Below, piece after piece: positions 50,101 to 64,000 of a stretch of 64,000 bases of DNA. Positions within the stretch are counted from its first letter, which is position 1. Every line of letters starts with the position of its first letter. Source of the stretch: Lota lota (Eukaryota; Chordata; Actinopteri; Gadiformes; Lotidae). Both the position numbers and the translations under genes were made by a program. The notes under the pieces were generated by a model. That model saw only the letters and a program-made list of their open reading frames with translations, was not told the DNA's origin and ran no database searches. Location of the stretch: positions 168,501-232,500 of the forward strand of contig JACYXH010000477.1 in the NCBI GenBank assembly GCA_026745465.1. Direction: 5' to 3'.

Positions 50101-52141
50101 CATACACGGGGAGCCGCTCTCTTCATACACCATGTTAAATGGGCACGTCTTAGCTGCAAGGGGAAATAAATGGCGTGTCATACTTTTGTATTCAAAATAA
50201 GTTGAATGCTAGTTCACTTTTGCTTCTAGAAAAGGAAATGAAAATAAAGGGATTCTATGAAATGAATCCTTATTATTTAAACACTTTATCCATATTTATC
50301 TTCTTTTTTTTGTTGTGTTACTGTAAGGAAGAATATGCTACCGCAGAACTGGGGCGTCCTCCAGCTGGGCGGTTGACCCCCAGCATGGGAACACTGGCGG
50401 GAGAACTCTGCCAGTGTGCTGCAGACGCAGAAGTCATCGGTGTTTTTGCCACAACCACACATGTCCTGCACACAGGCCTGGGTGTATGGGGCCGGGTCCA
50501 CCAGCGATGCGCAAGAGCTCCAGGCCTCAGAGTGAATCATCTTCTCGCAGATTGGGCGCTAAAAGGTGTTATTGGAAAAAAGTTTGTAAAACAACAGCTT
50601 GTAAAACAGAAACAACTATGAGGCTTGTTTTCCTGAACCCTGGTTGGCGTATTGACAATCGACCAACTTATTTTTGTAAACGTACAAATTCCTTGCAGGG
50701 GTCATCAAGAGCCTGGTCTTCCGGCGCCTGGTCTTCCAGCGCCTGGTCTTCCAGGGCCTGGTCTTCCAGGGCCTGGTCTTCCAGGGCCTGGTCTTCCAGC
50801 GCCTGGTCTTCCAGCGCCTGGTCTTCCAGGGCCTGTTCTTCCTCTTCGTAGGGGTCCTCGCAGTCATCGTTTGGTTGATGGACTCTCTGTCTATTGCCAA
50901 ACTCAATGGGGTGGATTTTGCGATCTAAATGTGATTTGCAGAATTAGATGCCAAACACATATACATACAAGAAAACAATTTAAGAATCTTTTTTAAGGCC
51001 TACATATGTGCGGTAGGCCAATATAAATGAACCAGATCATAATCATTAAATAATAAACGGACTTTTGTGAATAAATTCATTGTAGACTGGAACGCCATTG
51101 AAATCCCCACAAAGGCCACAAGTGCGGTTACGATAATCCGAATCCAGTTCCACCTAATAAAGAGATTCAAAGGAATTATTTGAATCATACATATAAACAC
51201 ATACATTAGGTGTCTTTCACCTCTTAGTATAACTATAACACTGATAACACGCAAAATATTAATTATTAATAGTTACTGTCTTACCATCACAGCGTCATCA
51301 CCATTCCACATGACAACAAGGCCGACCTTGGCCTGGAGCTTGGTGTAAACAGCATTTCTTTCTAGTTGAATCCCCGCAAAAAAATACGGCAGGTTGATAC
51401 TATAGGAAAGAGTAAATGTTTGTTAAAAAAACAAGAAGTTAGAGAAAGAAAAAGAAAGAAAAGTCCAGGGAACACGGTGTTGAACCATTTCCAAGGAACA
51501 ATTGCTAGACAGTGCGTGTTTAATCATCAGATTTGGTGCTTCTAAGCAGCAGTCTCAGTGAGTGGGATACTCACAGATCGCTGTTCAATGAGACGCCACT
51601 CTTAGTCAGGTGGAACACAAGGTCGTTGATGGTGACCACCACCTCGTTGACCGTCGGGTGGCCATCCACCATGCCCTTCTGAATGTGCACCGAGAATTCT
51701 TGGTACGTCTCGTGGCAGTCGGACACCAGGTTGTATCCACACAACCCGGGGAACTGGTACACGTCACCATCGAACGTCTTGAAGTGATTCCGACCCCACG
51801 TGCTACAGATGCTGTTGACGTGGTTGAGAGCTGTGGAGGCAAAGTAAGCGAGAAAATATACTGTGCACTGTTGTTCTAGATCCGGCTGGTTCTTCATCAG
51901 AGACCAATATTTGAGTCAAAGTCAGAAAACAACACTATGAACAAAGCATTTGTATCCCAAAATTGTATGGATGACCGTGGTTTATGTTTAAAATGCATTC
52001 AAGAAGATCAATGTGTAGAATGTGTAAATATCGTTACATAGACCACCAAATTATTTTAATCTTACCCTCTCTGGCTTGGACATTGGCGATGTTTGCAACT
52101 GACAGGGCCAGGCAACACAACCAAAAGTGACTCCACTTCAT
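31579..52141 (-). CDS. Gel-forming secreted mucin B (MUC2/MUC5 family), multi-exon
   Basis: ATG at 52139-52141 opens a signal peptide ([19 protein letters not shown]), exon 52066-52141, joined to vWD1 at 51831 ([20 protein letters not shown]). Then CGLCGDFNG at 51.1 kb; an acidic array and C8 at 50.3-50.9 kb ([11 protein letters not shown]); TIL at 50.05-50.15 kb; D2 from 49.7 kb ([18 protein letters not shown]); D' at 47.5-47.8 kb; D3 from 46.3 kb with CGLCGDFNG at 45.1 kb to 44.3 kb; PTS exon 36961-44091 with two CysD modules; D4 at 35.6-36.1 kb with GDPH; C8/TIL at 34.3-35.5 kb; vWC at 32.8-34.2 kb; cystine knot in 32.2-32.5 kb and the last exon 31579-31789 (CSCGHSNC), stop TAA at 31579-31581. 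The D1 region is closest in my memory to MUC2. Same orientation as gene A, so a tandem duplicate. An ATG further upstream at 52184-52186 lies about 20 bp from the TATA box, at or before the likely transcription start, so 52141 is preferred. Confidence 0.9.
31845..32040 (+). mobile_element. tRNA-derived SINE in the last intron of mucin B
   Basis: The head has a box A-like GGCTAGTGATTAGGGTGC (31853 on) and a box B-like GGTTTTGACACC (31894 on). The 3' end has GTGTAAGTCGCTTCTGAGAA (31995 on), a diverged form of the fish SINE tail also seen at 20.94 kb. It is antisense to the gene. Confidence 0.75.
32823..32940. repeat. (CA)n microsatellite in mucin B intron
   Basis: Interrupted CA runs lie 25 bp upstream (coding sense) of the exon starting at 32798 ([10 protein letters not shown]). 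Confidence 0.9.
33211..33342. repeat. (GA)n microsatellite in mucin B intron
   Basis: Long GA run, nearly pure from about 33263. On the coding strand it is a (TC)n tract. Confidence 0.95.
36088..36099 (-). other. GDPH autocleavage motif in D4 of mucin B
   Basis: GGA GAC CCA CAT encodes Gly-Asp-Pro-His at the start of D4 (context [18 protein letters not shown]). It is the same motif and position as in mucin A. Function is inferred from MUC2/MUC5AC. Confidence 0.85.
40211..40507 (-). other. CysD module 2 of mucin B
   Basis: Nearly identical to module 1 (for example ENIT here vs ENVT reflects single-base changes), exactly 2913 bp away and with matching flanks, so a recent block duplication. 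Confidence 0.9.
43124..43420 (-). other. CysD module 1 of mucin B
   Basis: A Cys-rich island of about 99 residues begins [20 protein letters not shown] and ends DCCFPC. WTKW is the CysD WxxW motif. The sequence differs strongly from the CysD of gene A. Confidence 0.9.
44515..44540. repeat. (CAA)n microsatellite
   Basis: About eight CAA units in a mucin B intron, about 40 bp from an exon end. Confidence 0.9.
46610..46890. repeat. ~66-bp minisatellite in mucin B intron
   Basis: Four to five diverged units share the words GGGATCTTTTGAATCCCATGG and AACAAGAGTTAGTTGAT. It lies between the two parts of the D3 entry region (46.6 and 46.97 kb exons). Confidence 0.8.
47115..47172. repeat. (CA)n microsatellite
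   Basis: Pure CA run followed by a short ATAC run, in a mucin B intron. Confidence 0.95.
50705..50840 (-). repeat. 15-bp repeat encoding acidic ALEDQ pentapeptides within D1 of mucin B
   Basis: In the exon at about 50.68-50.93 kb the conserved [17 protein letters not shown] is followed by YEEEEQ, seven copies of ALEDQ, one APEDQ and ALDDPCKEF. The unit is GCCTGGTCTTCCAGS on the + strand. It sits in the linker between the vWD1 and C8 domains, where MUC2 has only a short acidic stretch. Splice donor GTACGT follows GAATTT, and the next exon continues [16 protein letters not shown], so the C8 cysteines are kept. Confidence 0.85.
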
Positions 52142-52204
52142 ACTTGCCACTATGGGGTTGCCGTCCTCTAAGAAGATACTCAACATGCCGGACCCTGATG
52201 GCCC

Positions 52205-52210
52205 TTTATA
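52205..52210 (-). promoter_or_regulatory. TATA box of mucin gene B
   Basis: AATATAAAGGGCC on the minus strand, TATAAA core at 52205-52210, 64 bp upstream of the ATG at 52141. It predicts a start site near 52178 and supports that ATG as the first in the mRNA. Confidence 0.65.
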
Positions 52211-52299
52211 TTGAGATTGCACAATTTTTGCTCACACCCCTTTCAGGGTTATCTTTCATTTATTGCTTAGATATTGTAAACATACAGCAAATGGAAAGT

Positions 52300-52341
<42 letters not shown>

Positions 52342-52612
52342 ACAGTGTGTGCATGTGCAAACATCTTCCAAAGTATGTTGTAAAGGGCATTACATCACTT
52401 TTTTTGGGGTTGAAGTTAGATTTTCGGGCCTTTCTCGCCACAGACCAGACCAACCAGTTTGTAAGTGTCAAATTATTATAACAACATTAATGGGTGCAGT
52501 GAATATGTTACATAGTACAGGTTTAAAATATAAAGATTTTATGAACTAAACTATTTTATTTAACTTATTATTAGCCTCAAAATAACCCCACAGAAAGTTA
52601 TATTAAAATAGA

Positions 52613-52617
<5 letters not shown>

Positions 52618-52652
<35 letters not shown>
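52618..52652. repeat. (TA)n microsatellite
   Basis: Pure TA run of about 35 bp in the spacer. Confidence 0.9.
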
Positions 52653-52656
<4 letters not shown>

Positions 52657-54699
52657 CATTGTATCATGATAGCCTTTTATAGACTATTATAAGAGTATAT
52701 CGTCAATAGATACCATTTCCTGTCATCAAACTTTATTATGTAGACATGTAGTTGCAGTAACAATAGTCATGTATACATAAGGTGTAAAAGACACCTTATA
52801 ACGAGTGCCTGTGCCAAGGCAAAGCTGTATTGTCTTGATGTAACTTAGCTTTGAGTGTTTCCCATCTGCTTAGTGTTTTGATAAGTTAGATCATTAACAC
52901 TATCACCGTCATCCAATGTCATCCAGTGTCAAGGAGATGCATCCTGTTATCGTCTCAAAATGAAAGTCCCATTACTAACTGTAGTGGCACGTACCTCGTT
53001 TCTAATTTGTCTTTGCCACTTTTCTGAAGTTAGTCTAATTGCAACCAGTATTTGCAACACGAGCAAACCACAATTGTTTTTCTTTTAAATGTTTACTTAT
53101 GAAATACAAACCGTACAGACTCACGGTCAAAAAACTGTATTGCTTCCACGTCTCTAACTTCGAACTAAACTAACTACGTCCAATCAATGACGCTATGACG
53201 TAGTGCTATCCGACTGGAAGCTCTAAATACTGAACTGTTATCAGACCTAAACATTTCTTATGACCTTTTAACTAAATTATTATTATTAGTCCTTATTTGG
53301 CTCTTACACTAACAATGGTAACGACTACAAAAGGTCAACTATGAACTTTGTCCCATTAGGTTAATTGCTTTTATGTATCATATTACATCCTAATTTCCAA
53401 TGATATAATGGTTTATTTGATTAGGCCTTTATATGTTAAAGAGGGAGACACATGAAAGGAATTGCATTTTGGAATGGTTTTCAGGTAAGGTTGGTCTTTG
53501 GAGAGATCTTTTGAACTTGTTGTTTCTTTAAAATCCTTTTCTATGATCTTAATCTTCAATTATTATAGTCACATTGTCCATCTAATCTTGCTAAAATACA
53601 CAATATACCTTCTCAATTATCAGCTATAGCTAATCCATATTACGTTTATATCCTGTAATGTCTTGTATGAACACAATATACAATATTAATGTTGATGGCA
53701 TCAGGATACGTGTTTTTCAATGTAAAATTGATGATTGCTTAGGGGTAAGAAACCATTCCGTTTTTTAATCTTTGGAGACACATAGTTGAAATAGCTTAAT
53801 GGATGTATGATAACAAAAAGAGGTACAGAATACAACAATAAACAAAAATGGATGCTTCCATTGACATATTCCGCACTATCTTTATAGTAAAAGTGTTCAC
53901 GACACAAATCAAATGAAATAATAGTTACGGAATTATTTGAAACCAATTTGATATGAACGTTTATTACAACAGTGATATTCTCCCATGTGCTTGTGTATAT
54001 CTGGGATGTCAGTGGCAATATTTATTGAATAAGATAGCATACAACATGTAATTACCTTAATGATAAATCATTATTGTTATCAGTACCCCAAAAAATGTGG
54101 GCGACATGATCAGGGAAATGCAGTCAACTGGTTACTTTATTTCCACTGGCCTGTGTACTCCACTCTACCAGTGACAGAAGGTCTACTAAATATCAGTAAC
54201 CACTCCAAGGACAAACATATTTTTACATTAGCTAAATTGTCTGAGGGATTAAATTACATATCTACCACTCCCAAAGGAAGACATCTGCAGTTTGTGACAG
54301 ACCTCAGTCTGCTGTTTATGTTGACTCAGGGTGGCACATTATTCTTCCTAAATTACGTCATGGCCAATTTAGTTGTGATTGGGAACAGTGGTGTTTGAAA
54401 CTGTGTCCTATAATAAAATGCAATAGATGATTGCATTATGATATGAAGAGAAGGTTGGGTATCATAAATAATAGGCCTATTAGAGAATAGATTATTACAG
54501 TCTTGCAGCATCGACTACGCCTACGCTTTATTTTTGTTAGCTAGCTAGCTTAGCTACAACCTAACTAATAGGCCTTTATGATAAACGATACGTCATTTAT
54601 ATCATCAAATATATTAAAAAATAATGTAAGATACGGTCATTTCTAAAAAATAATAGGGTGAAAAAACAGCTGGCAGCTTTCCTCCCAGAAGGCAGCGTG

Positions 54700-54713
54700 C
54701 ACTGCACATGCGC
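54700..54713 (+). promoter_or_regulatory. Possible NRF1-type site upstream of saal1
   Basis: ACTGCACATGCGCATT about 105 bp before the first possible ATG contains TGCACATGCGCA, one base from the NRF1 palindrome YGCGCAYGCGCR. There is no TATA box, which fits a housekeeping-type promoter. Functional status is inference. Confidence 0.4.
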
Positions 54714-54815
54714 ATTTGTGTGCTTGCTAAAGGCGGAACATTGAAAATCCGTGTTACGTCCATGTTTACAACTCGAATGTAACTGCAATGAAATCTCTTC
54801 TGGTGTTTTAAGATA

Positions 54816-62353
<7,538 letters not shown>

Positions 62354-64000
62354 GGCTCCCTCCGGGAGGCCACGGGCAGCCAGGAACATGCCCTTCACAG
62401 GAGCCACATGAAAAACAGCCACTCTTGGGTTGGCGTTACAGCGGGACTTTCCTGGTTTCATGGGCACAGTTTCCACGTGATACCACATTTTTCATCCGAT
62501 TCATTGGAGGAGATTTCCCAGATGGGTCTTAATGAACGGACACTGACACAATATAACCTTTTTATGGTCTTCGTTTTACGAATGTTGTGTGAGTGTGTAT
62601 ATTAGTGACTTTTTTTTATTAATTAAATGTACAATTTAAAAACAAGTTTAATGTTTTATTACTATTTTATTGTGTAATAGCATAGGAATATTTCAACTTG
62701 ATCTGGCTTTTAAATTCGGCAGTAAAATCCCTCCATATTTATTGGAGTGGACCACCTGGACAAGAAACTATTGAACAACCTATTATTGAACCCTGCTATT
62801 GAACCTACTATTGAACCCTGAGAGAAAATATGCTTTAATGATCAGGAAATGCAATATTAATACATGAGCAGGTGAAATAAACCTGCCCAATTTTAAAATA
62901 GAACACAGTAAAATGATTTGTGTCTTATTTTATTTCAATATAAATAGAAGACTCCCAACAGTTCAGCCATTTATACCGAGGTTATCGTAAAATGCACTTT
63001 CAGTCATGTGGTCTTTCCCTCATGCACTCTCACCAACTCAGGATTTACATTAGAAAGCGTGTTCTCCATATCAATCCAACCTTTAATTAAAAAGCTGCTA
63101 TATTCGCACAGCTCTAGTAAACACACTAGAAATGCGCAGGTTGTCCTGTGCTTTCCTCTTGAGTGGGCGAAATGTTGCATTTGGAAACCAAATGAGTTCA
63201 TTGTTGCCAGGTTCAGGCCTTTCATCTCGCGTTATTGTCCCCGTGGAGTGACTGTCACCCTCTGGTAAACACTTAATGTTGTCGTCAGCATGTCCCTTAC
63301 TCATATGCTTGGAAAGGATGATGCGCTGACACTTTACATACGACTTTATGTTGAGCACCAACATGGATGAAATGGGCGTCAGAGTTATCTGAAAGACGTG
63401 TTCGGAAAATTAAAAGAAAATAACGGAATAGTTCTTGTATTTTTTGAGATAAAGATATTCTGATTGGTCCTCTTAAAAAAAGAAAGAAGCCTTTTTACAA
63501 AGTGTTCAGTCATTTACGTTGTGCAGACATGACATTTATGACCTTAGATTTGATTGCTTGGCATGCAATGGCTGTGGTGTTAAGGATGCAGACTCGAAAA
63601 ATGTGTGTGTGTGTGTGTGCGTGTGCGTGTGTGTGTGTGTACCCGACGGGTATTTGTGAACCCAAAATAAATTAACGCGTACATCATAAATATAGACGCA
63701 AAGTACGTGTTTGATTGAGCCCTTCCTCCGCATGAAATGCCGCGTGTTACTCCCAATAACCGCAATCACTTCGTCTCCGAGAACCAACACGTTTTTGTGT
63801 GTGTTTTTTTTTATTATTAGTCGCGGATGTGATGCAGATGGAATCATAGTTGGCCTTTCAAGATTCGACTTTAGCCACTGGCGTGCGCTTTACGCAGTGC
63901 TCTGACCAGCGGGCCTGCTCCTGGCCCCGCGGTGTCCCAGAGATCAAGCTGATGCCCACATGCTTCCTGCTTTCCCCTGTCAACTCAGCTGCCGATCCAC
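62354..64000. other. saal1 3' UTR and downstream sequence; no gene recognised
   Basis: The first 270 bp are probably saal1 3' UTR up to ATTAAA at 62622-62627; an AATAAA at about 62875 is an alternative. The rest is A/T-rich with a short interrupted (TG)n at 63602-63640. The last 100 bp (63900-64000) turn GC-rich and might be an exon edge of the next gene, but I cannot identify it. Confidence 0.45.

Larger units (their letters stand above)
52142..54815. other. Spacer between mucin B and saal1; head-to-head arrangement
   Basis: It holds the upstream regions of two divergently transcribed genes. A (TG)n run at 52300-52338 and a (TA)n run at 52618-52652 are the only clear structures. Short open frames (e.g. 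54060-54398) show no family resemblance. I looked for a serum amyloid A gene here, because SAAL1 neighbours SAA in mammals, and see none. Confidence 0.5.

Noticed and set aside
50414-50851. + strand frame with [11 protein letters not shown] repeats
   Set aside because: Antisense shadow of the ALEDQ array exon of mucin B.
54060-54398. 112-codon + strand frame in the mucin B-saal1 spacer
   Set aside because: No recognisable family, splice context or promoter; average for A/T-rich spacer.
52142-54815. Serum amyloid A gene expected from mammalian synteny next to SAAL1
   Set aside because: No SAA-like coding sequence is visible on either strand.

Overview
This is teleost fish nuclear DNA. The evidence is vertebrate split genes with GT/AG introns, long (TG/CA)n and (GA)n microsatellites, a copy of the conserved tail of teleost SINEs, a DIRS-type retrotransposon, and two very large gel-forming mucin genes. 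The species cannot be named from sequence alone.

Layout. (1) 1-2262, minus strand: the first five coding exons of gtf2h1, the p62 core subunit of TFIIH; the rest lies off the left edge. One intron holds a TA-flanked MITE, another a 300-bp hairpin element. (2) About 3.2-7.9 kb: a decayed DIRS-like tyrosine-recombinase retrotransposon (gag-like, reverse transcriptase and recombinase remnants, own inverted repeats), nested between the arms of an older foldback element. (3) 8352-29756, minus: mucin gene A, a complete secreted mucin with signal peptide, D1-D2-D'-D3, a 6.2-kb Thr/Pro/Ser exon with five CysD modules, D4, vWC and a cystine knot. (4) 29757-31578: spacer with the TATA box of gene A. 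(5) 31579-52141, minus: mucin gene B, a tandem paralogue with the same plan, a 7.1-kb PTS exon with two CysD modules and an acidic pentapeptide array in D1. (6) 52142-54815: spacer with repeats. (7) 54816-62353, plus: saal1 in 13 coding exons, with repeat-rich introns that include a (TG)75 run abutting a splice acceptor and a transposase fragment. (8) 62354-64000: 3' UTR and sequence with no recognised gene.

How the genes relate: both mucins appear to be gel-forming, disulfide-linked secreted glycoproteins of epithelial mucus. They are head-to-tail duplicates, each with its own TATA box about 50-70 bp upstream of its ATG. The flanking genes are unrelated housekeeping-type genes. In human, GTF2H1 and SAAL1 flank the SAA cluster at 11p15.1, while the gel-forming mucins sit at 11p15.5; here the two gene sets are interleaved.

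The most notable structures are the internal architecture of the two PTS exons (higher-order duplications of CysD+PTS blocks in A, 204-bp and 729-bp periods in B), the acidic array in gene B, the dinucleotide repeat in place of a polypyrimidine tract in saal1, and the nested retroelement. I found no CRISPR array, operon, phage or other prokaryote-like system. Exon boundaries were read by eye from splice signals and family similarity.
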